Assembly (NCBI GenBank): GCA_025200525.1 | Contig: CM045761.1 | Location: forward strand, 203,042,321 to 203,106,320 | Direction: 5' to 3' | Origin: Camellia lanceoleosa | Taxonomy: Eukaryota > Streptophyta > Magnoliopsida > Ericales > Theaceae | Length of the DNA: 64,000 nucleotides | Part shown: piece by piece, positions 49,570 to 61,981 of the stretch | Layout of the letters: the number at the start of each line of letters is the position of its first letter | Numbering within the stretch: position 1 is the first letter of the stretch | The notes under the pieces: model-generated | Seen by the model: the letters and a program-made list of their open reading frames with translations, nothing else | The model's database searches: none | Told to the model about the DNA's origin: nothing | Program-made: the position numbers and the translations under genes

Positions 49570-50726
49570 GCAACTTGCATAGCCTATGCCCAAACACTCC
49601 AAACCAAACCTAGAGAACTTCTTGCTAAGATGATTTGAGTTTGAATTTGAGCTCTTGAAGCACTTGAGAGTGTGAAATTGGTAGTTTATGACTTAAGGGT
49701 TCATTCTTCTTCAAGAGGTATACTTTTTCTTACTTTTGTACCATCTTTACACCACTTCTTTTCTATCGTTTCTTGCTGATTTTGAAGTGCTTTTCAACTG
49801 TTTTTATGGGCTGAAGCTTGTGATTTAAGGCTATTAACGGTAGAGGGGTTAATCACCCTTCTTTGAACCTTGTTCTCTAACCTTTACACTTGTGTTTCCC
49901 ATCTCTTCATCAACTTTTTTCGAGCTTTTTACCATTCATTTTTAGAGGTTTTCAAAGGCTAAAAAAGTGGTTTTGAAGTCTCAAAAATGGAGGGGTTAGT
50001 CACCCCTCCTTTGGCTTGTTTACTTGCTTAAATTGCTCTATGTTTTAGCTTATTATTTTAGCTACTTTTGTCTTCATTCCAGCACATTTTTGTATTGTTT
50101 TTGGACTGTCTAAACTCTAAAATTTTGGGCTGAAACTTGTGATTTAAGGCCATTAAAGGTTAAGGGGTGATTCACCCTTCTTTGTACCTTGTTTTGGAGG
50201 CCTTTACCCTTGTGTTTCCCACTCTTGCATTATTTTTTTTTTGAGCCTTTTAATACTATATTTTATAGTTATTTCAGTGGCTAAAATCATGTTTTGAAAT
50301 CCAAATTTGGAGGGGTTAACCTCCCTCTTTGTGTCTTGCTTACTAGCCTAGCTTGTGCTATGTTTTAGCTTATTAATCTAGCTATTTTTGTCTCAATTCC
50401 AGCATGTTTTAGGACTTATTTTAGACTGTTTCAGCACTATTTTTGGTTGATAGTTGTATTTGAGCTTTGTTTTGCATGCTTGTAGTGTAATAGTCCTCAT
50501 GAGTTTGGTGTTTTAGGCCTTAAACACCATCTTGTTTGAGTTGATAGCATTTATTTATGTTTTCCTTACTTATTTTTAGCACTAATAATCTCTGTAACCT
50601 CCCTCATTTCTTGGCTTTTGTTTTGTTTTGAGAGTTGTTTCAAGCCTTTTGTTCTTTTAAACATGAGATTGAGGTTGTCATGCTTAATGGTTTAATCCCT
50701 TTTAGGGGTTTATTACCAATGGTATG
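48493..50726 (+). mobile_element. TGTAGACA-type LTR, diverged subfamily, 5' 2.2 kb
   Basis: The start TGTAGACATCCCATTTTTGAC matches the start of the solo LTR and of 50727-54466 for about 55 bp, then diverges. It carries GGCCGGCCGGCC near 49322, a TATA-like TATATATAGAGG near 49437, and a CT run at 49528-49565. Internal duplications: a ~190-bp unit (about 48881-49071 and 49072-49251) and a ~320-bp unit (about 49808 and 50128). It interrupts the gypsy protease frame and is itself cut at 50726 by the next LTR. Confidence 0.7.
49528..49565. repeat. (CT)n microsatellite
   Basis: An uninterrupted CT run of about 38 bp just downstream of the TATA-like site of the LTR. Such runs are common in plant 5' UTRs. 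Confidence 0.95.
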
Positions 50727-53700
50727 TGTAGACACCCCATTTTTGACCGTCCTCAAGACTTGGACGTCACCGTTGGAACACTCGGTGATTATCCATGTTT
50801 GTGTTCGTTTGGAGTTCCCGGAGTTCTCGGCTGCGCGCGCCTTGCCTCAGGATCTCCGAACTCGACCGTTTGTGTTTGGTTTTGCACCAAACACTTGTGT
50901 TTTGCCTTGGAAGGGCAGGGAATGCTTTGTGAGGCATCCCCACACACCACCGGCTGGGGCTAGAGGCCACCGGCTGGCTGTAGTTGCTATCGGCACTATA
51001 TTGTGCCGGTCGGCACTCTTTTGTGCCGGTCGGCACTCTTTTGTGCCGGTCGGCACTAAATTTTGTCAAAATGACATTTTATGCCGGCCGGACACTGTGC
51101 ACTTGCTTTCTGAGATATTTTCAGACAGCTGTATGCAATTGTCTTTCCCTCCATACACGTGTATGGAGGGATGAGCTTGCTTAGTGGCTAAGCTTGTAAG
51201 CTTTTGGCCTATAAGAGGGAAAGCTCTTCCCTTTGCTCAAGGGTTGGATTCTTGAGAGGTTTTCAGCCATTTTAGACAGAGAGGAAGCTCTGGTTTAGGT
51301 TAGAGAATATATATCTATCCTATATCTATCCTTCTCTTGTTAAACTAGGTGTTTTGTGCCTTACTATTGCACTAAAACACCTAGTGTTCCACCTTCTCCT
51401 TGCAACTGAGGTTCTAAGGGCTTGTCCTTGGAGTTCTTGACTGATTTTGAGCTCAAAGAAGCATCAACCACAACCTTTGTGAAGAGGGCTACAAGGGTGA
51501 GATACTAACCTCTTTTTTTCCCCATTTTTGCACCTTCTTTTTACCTAGTTTAAAACTGTTTTTGTGCTTGGCATATAACACAAAAAAGTTCTGATTTTGA
51601 ACCCTCTTTATTGTATATTAAGAGTGTTTTGTGGTTTGGGGAGGTTTGACCCCCTTTAGGCTTTGAAAAGCCCCCATTTTGTGCTATTTTGGAGAGATCC
51701 GAGATTTTGGTGATAGGATCTCTTCACCACTGAAATCTTGAGAGATTTCAGTGGTGAAGAGCATGCCTTGAAGTCTCAAGAAGGAGAGGGCCACCCCCTC
51801 TCCTTGATGTCCTTGAAAAGGACAAATTTTGCTTCCTTAAGGAGCTTCATGCTTGAGTGTGTGTTGAGCATGTTTGACTTGTTTTCCATGCTTATATTGC
51901 CATGTTATAACATGATTTCAAGTTGGTTTTAGTACTCTTTGCATGATTTGCATAGTTACTTTGTAATGCCTTAATATTGCCTTAACATGACTAGCTTGTT
52001 AGCCTTAGTTTCTAACATGTTTTAGGCTTGTATTTGTGAAGCTTGTGTACTTATTTTGGCATGATTGAACTCTGTCCATAGTCATTTGGGCCAATCCCAT
52101 CATGCATTATGTAGCTCCTTTGCATTTGGCTTGTTGGCCTTGAGAGTATGAGTGTATAGCATGCCATGCTTACTTCATTTTGATAGTTTGGAACCATCTA
52201 GCATGTTATTTCAGACTTTTGGTGTGCTTGTATGCATGCTTTAGTTGTCCCTTTAATGCTTTAAAAGCATATGTTGTATGCTCCATGTTTTGGTCATGTT
52301 GCATGCTTTTGTACTTGAGCCCTTAGATGCCATCTAGGTGCTCCTTAGGCTTTGTTTAGGTCTGCTTGTGACCTATTTTGAGGTCCCTTAGCCTTGTGAG
52401 GCTTGGTGGACTTGGCCTTGGTTTAAGCCTTCATGGCTTGTTTCAAGACTTGGGCCATTTGTTGTACATTTGGCTTGCTTTGTTGCATGTTTTGGTATCA
52501 CATTTTGCGTGATTTTCAGAGCTTTATGTGCATGCTATTAATCCGTGTTTGGCCTCTTTAAGTGTGCTTGGATATTGCTTGTTTATGCCTCGGGTTTTGT
52601 ACCTTAACATGTGCATGTGTGTGTGTGTTTAGTCTCCAATTGTAGGTATTTTGCCTACTGATTTTAGGCCTTTTCGAGTTGCCTAATTCATGTCTAAATC
52701 CATCATTTCATTGTTTTGCATGCTGGCTTGTAGGCCTTGCACAAGTGCATCACATTGTTCATTTGGCATGATAGATAACATGCTTAGGGTTGCACCACAT
52801 TTGCATGTATGTTAAGCCTCTTGAAGTGAAGTATGATAGAGGTTTGGCACCCTTGTTTGATTGTTTGCATTGCATGCATTTGAAATCAAATTTGCACTCT
52901 TGGTTCTTAGGGCCATCATGCATGGAAATGCGCGATTGGTGGTCCGGGAATCGAGGCACATGCCCTCTTGAGTCCATAGCATGATGTGGGATGTGTTTGG
53001 TGCATACATGCTTTGAATTGTCATGCCATACACTGCTTGTCCTCTCACATTTGTCGTACAGATCTTTGGCCAAGATTGCGGTAAGTGCCGACCAAGAAGA
53101 ATTCTGCCGATAGCATAATTTGTGGCCGGTGGTCATTTCCCTTGGCCGGTGGCCATTCCCCTGAGCCGATGGTGTTCCACAGCACTCAGAGAAGCAATCC
53201 TGGGACTTTGGCAATTTTCAGAGGAGCATGGCAGTGTAAACAGAGGCAACAGTGCTATGGTAGTGCGATTCCGAGCGAGTCCCGGGCGCGCGCAGCAGTT
53301 AGCCCTCATCCCGAGGCATTTAATGTTTAATTAGATTAATTATTTAATTTAATTAATTTAGTTGTTTTGTAATATTTAATTAGCTAGAATAGTTAATTAT
53401 TTATTCGGTTTTGTATTATTCTTTCGGTCCCTCCGAGCGAGGGCAAAATGTAATAAGTGTGGGTGAGTGTGTGTATGTCTTCCAACCCCCATTTCTTTCT
53501 AACCCTTTTATTTACCTGCTTATGGTAGATTAGGGCACGTTTATATTAACATACCTTATACAATGCATGCGTGCATTCATGCATTTGTTTACATACATCG
53601 GGCTCGGCACATCATACAAACTGCATTGTGTTTTCAAATTCCAAAAGTGAATACGTGCTACTCGCGCATTTCACATGCCATGTTTAGGGTTAGCCGAGCC

Positions 53701-54466
53701 CCACTCTAGATTGCATTTCTGCTTGTGTCGCATTAGCCACTTAACATGAACTAGGTCATGCATGTTTGCTAACCAGTTTCTTGTTTTGGCACGGAGTACG
53801 ATGTAAGTGTTTATGGCTTTAGCATATCGCATGCGTGTGAATGTTAACATGACAGTATGCTTGCCATGCGGCTAAGTGCTTACATGATAAACTGTTTGAA
53901 TGCCTGTGGGTGGAGGTTGGATTGCCTCAGTTGGAATAACTCGTTGAAATCCGCATTTTAGCCTACTTGCGAGTAGCAAAAGAAAACAACACGTTTTTCG
54001 AGACAAAACGGATATGCAATGTTTATTCCCAAATTAGGCAATCTAGTCTATACTTTCGTGTTGTGCGCATCACATAGTAATTCTAGGTTAAATAATTGGA
54101 ATAAGAACACATAACGTTTTCAAAAACGGATATCACGGTTAGTAGAGGCCGGTCTTCGGACCGGGCGAAAGGGGGTGCTCATAGCTGACCTTCCCCGATC
54201 GTACCCAAGCTCCCGAGCCAAGACCACTTTGGTGATGATTTTACATGTGGCCTTCTAGATCGAGTCGTGGTTTCCTAAATTTCCCAATTAAAAATATTTA
54301 GGTGGCGACTCAGAATCCGCAAAGCAGCCCATGTTTGGCACTACTTTTTCAAAAATCTGTTTTCTCAAACGATTTGCCGGATTCGGACTCTTTGGTTCAA
54401 GATTCAGAACCGACACAAAAATCGGGTCCGAACTGTAGCGCGAGGTCCCCCCGCGGACGTGCTACA
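50727..54466 (+). mobile_element. TGTAGACA-type LTR (3.74 kb)
   Basis: It starts TGTAGACACC and ends CGTGCTACA, collinear with the solo LTR at 20212-24048. TATAAGAG is at 51210-51217. Flanks are GTATG (50722-50726) and GTTTG (54467-54471), four of five matching, which suits a solo LTR with an aged duplication. The alternative is that it is the 5' LTR of the element whose leader follows. A TGGCGACTC tract lies at 54303. It has no gag or pol. Confidence 0.75.
51003..51056. repeat. Three hairpin repeats GTGCCGGTCGGCAC, 20-bp period
   Basis: Perfect copies at 51003, 51023 and 51043, each a 6-bp inverted repeat around GT and spaced by TCTTTT. A relative (GTGCCTGCCGGCAC) sits at 61175 in the downstream region. 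Confidence 0.9.
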
Positions 54467-57400
54467 GTTTGATATCTCTTTCATGCCTAAGACACCGATA
54501 CTGCGAGTATGTAATTGGGATTCAACTGCCTGCGGGCAATATCTGGTACATTTTTGGATATGGCGTTTGGCACGCATTTTTTGAGCACCTGCCGACGCTA
54601 TTTTTGTAAATCTGCTTGGGTGTCGAGTCAAGTTTTGTTTTGTTTTTGAGTCCGTCTCATCGCTTTTGAGTCGGCTTTTTTTGCTTAAGGGTCTGCTTGC
54701 TACGATAAGTCGGTCCTCTTTGTATAGAATGCCGAGTGATTCCGGTTGTTGCCTCGAACACCGCTTTTGTACTTACTTTTTGCTTTTTTGAGTCTGCTCG
54801 CCGTGGAGCCGCTTGCATCCGAAAAACTCGAATGAAATAGTCATCGTGTTCCCATGCTCGTTGTTTATTTTGGGTTAGTTGTGCGAAAAAACTCGAGCAG
54901 TATGACAAAGGCATTCCACCGCCTCCCATGTGCCCCGAAAATTATTGCATTGACCTAAGTTTTTCAAAACTTTTGAACATCAAGGTGAAAACGAAGAGGA
55001 AGGAATTCCTCGGTTTTGGCAAAACTTTGATCAAAATTGAAAGAAAGAACGGCGTGCTAAGCCCTTAACGATTGAAATCATGCTTGTCAGCGTGAGTACT
55101 GGGAAGGATCCTGACTTGATCCAGACTGGTTCCACACTATCTTCAGCGCGAGCGATGTGTCACTTTCTTAAAATTTTTCAAAAATTGTTTTATGCGCAAT
55201 CTGTGAAGACTGTGTGGAATCGCTCTTGAGATTGTGCAACCTAGGATCGCCTCACTCAAGTATCAACTCGCTGTTTTGTTCCTCCAACTCATCCAGACTG
55301 CTCAACTGTCGATCGTCGAGGAGGCCCGTCGGCCGGGCCAAGCAGCTTCTGACAAGGGCATTGAAATCGAGCAAAAAATTATACCTAACTAGAAGAAGCT
55401 CGTGAAGCAACCGTGATGGACTCTTCAGAAGGTACCACAATGTACCGCTCTCCTAGATACAGAAGGCTTCAATTACTAGAACCATTTGACATGGGCTTAC
55501 TACACTTTTACCCTTTGAGAGGCTCATTTGGGCGAAACCCTAAGGGCGACCGCAAAAGTTAGAGCAAAAGAAAAATACGAAAATACAAAAGAAAGAAAAA
55601 TACAAAGAAGAAAAGAAAAGAAAAGAAACAAGAAAAATGCAAAAGAAAAAATAGAAGACAAAGAAGAGAATGAAAAGAAGCTCAAGGTCGAAAACCCGTG
55701 ATTACGCCTTGGCAAAAGTAAGAGCCTAAAAATAGCGAAGGTTAAAATACCCGAGTGTACCTTAACCGGAACTACGTAAGGCTTGATTTCCATGTTTGGG
55801 ATACGTAGGCAACTTCATCCTGAAGTCCAGCCCCCAACGCTTCCATAGCGTCTCAGGCCATGTCATGGTTTTGATCACTTTTGCCCTCTCCGAATCCAAT
55901 GTTTCGATTGCGGTAACCCGGAGCTGTGTGATTAACTTCCTCTTGAAGCCAAACCACCAACACCTTCCAGGTGACTGTGTCCACATATTGATTCAAGCCG
56001 TCTTCGACTCCTCCGTGTCCGGGGATCCGACCGTCGTCAACAAAGACTGGCTTACAACATGCCGCGGCATCATCCAAACAAGGGGCAACTTTCCGTTGCC
56101 CTCCATTGCCATAAATTGCCCTGAGCTACCATTCAAACCAGGCAACTTCCCTCCCTGTTAAGCGGGGCAATTTTCCATTACCTCCGATCCGAGTTTGCAT
56201 ATCTCGAGGGTAAGTTCTACGCTTGAGCATTGATTGTCTACAAAAACGGTTTTTGAAAAGTTTTACCGAGGTTGACTTATTTTCTAAAAACTGCTTTCAA
56301 AATTGGACCATGTTTGGACCCAAAAAGAGGGAAAATTTTCAAATACCATACTCGACGCATGATTTTCAAATCAAAATTGAATAAGTGTGTTAATCTAACT
56401 CTCATTTTGATCGAATGTTTTAGAAAACACAACAAAAATGGTCAAAATGATGAACCAAAGCAGTGGAGCCAGTATCCTGTCTCCCCCACCGTCAACACGA
56501 TTTACGGAAAGGCACTCTATCCGCCGTATGAATAGCCATGAGCTAACAAATATGGATGTGAATCAAGAACTTCCTATTCATCTCGCCATCCGCCTGGGAG
56601 GGATGCAAAATGAGAGATTGAAGAATAGAGAGGAGGTTGAGAGAAAATGAGAAAAGGGTTTTTGAGAGAAAAACCGAGCCTCGAGGGCCGAGCGATGCGA
56701 GTATCACAAATCGAAAGGGTGGAGGTATACCCGAGGAACTGCTCTAAACTTGAGGTCTCTCCTTTTGAACACGCTCAGGTGTCGTGTCTTTTGATTTGTC
56801 GGTCTCAATTTTGGCCTTGAAGTCTTTTCCAACGTGTCTCGTTGTGGAAGGATGTGTGCCTTTTGCTTCTCGCTCGAGTCTCTCCTGCCGTGTTATGTGG
56901 TAGACTCGACACCCCTTGAAAATCCATCTTCTCCAAAAGGTAATCGCCAGGCTCGTAATGCTTTGCCATTCTCTACATCCGCAAAGTAGGGGAAGGAAAG
57001 GCAAAATTCGGGACATCCGAATGTGTTTCAACCGCAACCGACGCTTTTGTGATCCGTCTTGCCGATTGGGACTATTTGTTCGTGGTTTGCCGTGGTAATG
57101 AACCGAAAGTCCGGGTTATGGGTTATATGCGCATCAATCCTCAAGAGAGTATGGGCCGCCTATTCGCTTTGAATAGTGGCTCAGTATGAGTTGTTTTGCT
57201 GATTAATTGATTGGTTATCCGATTATCGTGGTACAATTGCTCAATTTGCAGACAACAGATCAATATCATTTACATTTAAGGTGTAGAATGACGCAATGCA
57301 GTGCAAAGTATGAGATATGTAAATATAACACTTTTCAGACAAAAAGTTCATTTTATATCATCTCTTTCAAATACAAATATTGAGAAAAGAAAACTCGTCA

Positions 57401-57500
57401 TGGCAGTACATAGTACTCTATCTACCAAAAAGAGAAAAGTACAAGAATAGAAATAAAGAAAAGAAGCAACAAAGTCATCATCATCAGCAGTAGGCCCCAT
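54467..57500. other. Gag-pol-free leader-like region of a large retroelement
   Basis: No convincing protein gene. An A/purine-rich tract lies at 55556-55682. Phrases such as ACCGGAACTACGTAAGGC and GGGATACGTAGGCAACTTC (55765-55815) recall leaders of large plant Tat/Ogre-type gypsy elements; this is from memory. Short open frames here have no recognisable domains. Whether this region belongs to the LTR at 50727 or to the one at 48493 is open. Confidence 0.4.
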
Positions 57501-57790
57501 GCCTAAGGGTCAGTCCTCGCCCTCTTCCCCGGCAAGCACAAAAAGCTGCCGGAGCTGCCATGCGGAGCCCGAGCCCGAGCTATCCCCGCCTCCAAGAATG
57601 ACTGGGCCTCGCCTCCGACTCCCCATCTCCTCGAACTGGAGCTCGTGAGTCGCTTCCCCACATGACCACGCCCCTCGGTGCGAGGGAAGATCCCGCCATC
57701 CCGAGTAGAGACGGAGGCTCACCGAGCAAAGGTCACCCATCGAGGGATCGGAAAGGAGGCTGAAAATACAAAGAACAAACACATCAGAAA

Positions 57791-57915
57791 ACTGTGAGCA
57801 GTTTATCAATGAAGAATGCAGTGTATGAGTACAGTGTGTGAATGCCGTGAGCAGTTTATCAGTACAGAATGCAGTGTATGAGTACAATGTATGAAAGCCG
57901 TGAGCAGTTTATCAG
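57791..57915. repeat. ~57-bp tandem repeat, about 2.2 copies
   Basis: GTGAGCAGTTTATCA followed by GAATGCAGTGTATGAGTAC recurs at about 57790, 57847 and (partial) 57900. It lies in a probable intron or flank of the antisense PMD remnant. Confidence 0.75.
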
Positions 57916-58259
57916 ATTTTTGTGCAGTATAGCAGATTGTGCGAAACAGAGTATGATTTGAGACTGAGGTTAGTAGAACATACCGGCAAGCCGTAGACGG
58001 CCAAAGCGTCAAGAGTCCGCTGCAGCATCCCCATCAGGGAGGCATTCAGCTCCACAGACTGACGGGTATACTCGGAGGAGGTCTGCAAAAGTATTAAATA
58101 TATCAGTGTTCTGTGGGATATCTGAATGAACTGAAATGAAAGGACAATGCATAAAGCGGAAATAAAGTAATACATACCGGAGGCAAGTCGGGAATGCCGG
58201 CCAACTCGTGACCAAATGAGGAGGAGCAAAGGGATCTGTAGGTCTCCCCGCCTACCCCT

Positions 58260-60758
58260 ATAAGTCAACATAGTAGGTAGAGCGGGCCAGCCCGCCTCGC
58301 CCCTCTCTGCACCCTCCGCCAGCGAGCTCGAGCCTCTGTGATGGCCCCGCCTCGCCTCCGCCTGCCGCCGGGCGCCGCAGTCTCTCGATCACGGAGCCCC
58401 CGCCAGAGGCCAGATCAAGAAGGTCCGGACGATCAGAGTAGTCGCCTCGCCTCAGAGGCATCCACATCTATGGCCCACCAAGGGTGTAGTCCTCCATCTG
58501 CCGCACGTAAAACCTCTCGGTGTCCCTCATGTGCTCGGAGGTCGATCGAACTATTCGCCCGCAATCCTGTGGTCCGACGCAAGAAGCGCCACCCAGTACT
58601 GCTCGACAGATCGACCTCCAGAGAATCCGGAGTGCGAGGTCTCGATGGCGCCGCAGATACCGATCTCAGATCACCGGGAGTGGAGCCCACTACCGCCAGT
58701 GACTCAAATGAAATACGCTTGATTATCTATCGATATAGAAATATACGCTTGAAAGTGAAGCTTAAACGGATCGTAAGTAAAACATACCTCGTTGGGGGTG
58801 ATGGTGTCAAGAAACGACGAAGAAGCTAAAAGTGTCCCGGTCTCCTGACACATCGCCTGTCAGAATTCGGCGAGAAAAGGGGACGACCAGAGGGGTCTCC
58901 GTCTCCGGCACTGGCTCTAGCCTGGGGAAGTAGGCGTACACCCACAGCTGCAAAACAGGCGTCAGTATGCTTATCGTAAAACGTATTAAAGCGTAAATAG
59001 CGGAGCCGTGGGTTGTGTATTGTGTTGAGCAGGTGTACAAGCAGAATAGCAGTACAACAAGATAAAGCAGAAGTATGTGTGTGCCGTGGGTACAGTATAC
59101 AGACAACAGTGTGTGCAGTGTACAGAGTACAGAAAGTACAGAACAGAAATGAAAAGCAGAGAAGAAGACATACCTCCCAGGCTCGCCAGTAGCCTCCTAG
59201 CAGCTGTCCGCTGCCACGAGAGACTGAGCTCATATAACCGTAAAGGGTGGCCAAAGCCGCTTCTCAAATATATCGCACAATCTCTCGACGTCCACTAAGG
59301 CGCTGAAAGGTGCAGAGGGCACTGTGTTCGCCTCGGCGGCAAACAGTGGTGGTCCCCAAAGAAAACATGAGAAAGCCGTGCATATCTCTTGCGCCTCCCG
59401 TCATCGGAGTCTGGCCCACCAAAGATGGTCCGTGACTAAATCGCACTCGAACCAGAATAGCGATTTAACCTCGATTTAACAAGCGGCGGCGCCGAGCAAT
59501 GAACTCGAAGCGCACTCCACTCGCCCATGTTCAGGTCGGCGATCGGATTACCCCACCCCGATGCCGTGAGCATCGAGAAGTCGTAAGGGTCATCGCTATG
59601 TCCCTGCCGCCGATAGATGAAAAGAATCGGTATCCCACCACCTTCGCCAGAGCGCAAGAAGAGGTCCGCAAGTAGAAAGTCCGAAAGTCCTCGCAGAAGT
59701 ACCGCCGCCCGATCCACAATGTGGCTAACGGCGTCGGCAGCCAAGATACCAATCACGAAGCGATAACGCTCCCATACCATGAGAGTATGGGAGTCTCCTC
59801 AGAATCAAGAAATTGCAAAGCCATATGAAGATATGCAATGGTACAAATCAGATGCAGGCAAATTTTTTTTTAAAAAAAATTCAAACAGAACCGGTGCGGT
59901 GCGCTTATAGTAAACTACAAACCCGGTGCGCCACAGGTGTTTTAGATGCTCCAGTGTAAACTTGGTGCATGTGTACACATTTTTCAGATTCAAGCAAACA
60001 TCAGATTTCAGTGTACTGAGGTAGATTACAGCCTGTGATGTATCGGTGTGTTTGTGAAGGTTAGCATGCAGATACGGTGCATGTGTGCACATTTTTCAGA
60101 TTCAAGCAGATATCGGGTTTCAGCTTACCAGTGGGTGGGCTACGGTCTCAGGATATGTCAAGGTTCTATGAGGATCGGTAAACAGCGGTGTGCGTGCTTT
60201 TCAACGCTCAAATAGAAGCCGTGTCTCGGTATGTTTCAAGAACTACAACGTGTGATGTGTCCGCTGTTGGTGTGGTTTTGTGCAAATCTAGCATGCGTAT
60301 GAAGCCAGATCAAATAAGCGCCGTGTCGGCGAATCGGCAGTGCAATGTGTGCCATGTGTTTGGGTGATTCAGACTAGTGTAGTGTGTGTGCATGTGCGTC
60401 GGTCCTAAACAGGTGTCAGTTATGAGTTTGTCTACAATTAACTACAAGACAAAGACATCGTAACTAAGCGCTTAATGGGTTCGATTAGCTATGGCGCTGA
60501 CAGAAATCCTACATTGCGTAAAATAAAAAACGAGAATGTCACCTCGGCGGCGCCGGAAGACAAGTGGGAGCGGCTCGCAGCAAAAGCTCGGGTCCAAAAC
60601 TCGTCGGCGCTGAAATGGCGAAGTCCATCGGTGGAAGACGTGGATGGTAGGCGATAGGTCGCCGGATCGAATGGGCGCTCGCTCAATGGGAGGAGCTCGA
60701 CCCCGGGATCCATCTCATGATCTGGGGGAGTCCCGACATGTGGAACATCGTCTGCCAT
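58260..60758 (-). pseudogene. Antisense plant mobile domain (PMD) gene remnant
   Basis: ATG at 60758 opens exon 1 (60543-60758, 72 codons; MADDVPHVGTPPDHE ... HLSSGAAE) before a GTGACA donor. Further on, an exon ending at 59174 reads AALATLYGYMSSVSRGSGQ and GGYWRAWE, and the next (58788-58947) reads LWVYAYFPRLEP and, after a frameshift, FLDTITPNE; this is the PMD core layout (alanine-rich helix, SRG/GG-W, LW-Y-YFP). The segments between are broken by stops. It runs opposite to the LTRs. Extra ORFs, some antisense, are known from large Tat-lineage elements, and PMDs are known on retrotransposons and MULEs. Exon limits below 58788 are unsure. Confidence 0.55.
59959..60120. repeat. Two-copy direct repeat
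   Basis: GGTGCATGTGTACACATTTT followed by CAGATTCAAGCA at about 59961 recurs at about 60077 with a few changes. No gene is seen from 59800 to 60480 on plus. Confidence 0.65.
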
Positions 60759-61553
60759 GGGTAATGATGGTGGAAAATGACCGGAAAATGAAAAATGGGC
60801 CGAATCTAAAAAGTCAACCGACAAAGTCAACCAGAGGGTCGGAAATGGCGGAAGGGTCGGAATGTGAAAAGACACGAGAATGAAGAGAAAATCGAGGAAC
60901 AAGTCCGAAAAGCGAAAATAGCGAAAGGAACACCGAAATGGAGAAATATTCGGTTCAAAGTGTTCAAACGCGAAGGTATACGCGAATCCGGACGACGAAA
61001 ACGGGTGTAAAGCGAAGAAATCGGCAAAAAATCAAAGGAAAAACACTCTAGAAAGAGAGAGGAGAGTTTTCGGGGAAGAAAGTGAAAGGAATAGGGTTTC
61101 AAGCCCTATTTTAAAAGACCCGAGCAAATTGTCAAATCGCCCCGATCACCATTTTTGGCGGTCGGCACTATTTTGTGCCTGCCGGCACATTTTTGTGCCG
61201 ATACATGATTTCATGCAGCGGTGGTAGCGATGACCACCCCACCCAAAAGTGGTGTTCCCAAGGCCTGTTTAGGCAAGTTGAGGAGTTTTGGGTCTTCATA
61301 GCTCAAGAAAGTACAAGAAAATGCATCCCGATGCTCAACCGCCTCCGTTTGACTTGGACCGCCTCTCATGCATGACGCTCAAATTCAAGCAAAGATTGTA
61401 TCCTTTTGTATCCTTTTGTCATTTACAGAGATTCAAAAGTTGTCCCGTGTGCGTCACGTGCATCCATCACATTGTCCGGCGCATCGTATTGCGCCATCTC
61501 GCACGTCCCTTGCGACTTGCACTGTTTTGCATTGTCGTGTGGCACGCGTGTCA

Positions 61554-61909
61554 CACGTGCTTTATTTTGCATTTCATTTTGAGTCACGTGAGGTGTTCTA
61601 CCTCACGTGCTTCATTTCGCATTTCATTTTGCTCCACGTGAGGTGTACTACTTCACGTGTTTCATTTTGCATTTCACCTTGAGTCACGTGAGGTGTACTA
61701 CCTCACGTGCTTCATTTTGCATTTCATTTTGCTCCACATGAGGTGTACTACTTCACGTGTTTCATTTTGCATTTCATTTTGATCCACGTGAGGTGTACTA
61801 CTTCACGTGTTTCATTTTGCACTTCATTTCGATCCACGTGAGGTGTACTACTTCACGTGTTTCATCTTGCATTTCATTTTGATCCACGTAAGGTGTACTA
61901 CCTCGCGTG
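61554..61909. repeat. 50-bp tandem repeat with paired G-boxes (CACGTG)
   Basis: About seven units of 50 bp. Perfect CACGTG starts at 61554, 61585, 61604, 61635, 61654, 61685, 61704, 61754, 61785, 61804, 61835 and 61854; decayed versions fall on the expected places 61735 (CACATG), 61885 (CACGTA) and 61904 (CGCGTG). Spacing alternates 31 and 19 bp. Each unit has the near-palindrome CACGTGAGGTGTACTACTTC closing with ACGTG. One more CACGTG is at 61455. Confidence 0.95.
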
Positions 61910-61981
61910 CTTCATCCTGCATTTCGTTTTGCATTTTGCATTCCATCGCGCTATTTCGCGCACCTCATTGTTTTCACCGCC

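Noticed and set aside
55524..55793. 89-residue Phe/Ser-rich open frame on minus
   Set aside because: It is the reverse of an A/G-rich low-complexity tract.
57510..57887. 125-residue open frame on minus
   Set aside because: It runs through a 57-bp tandem repeat and a possible splice site; part may belong to the PMD tail but I cannot support it as a separate gene.
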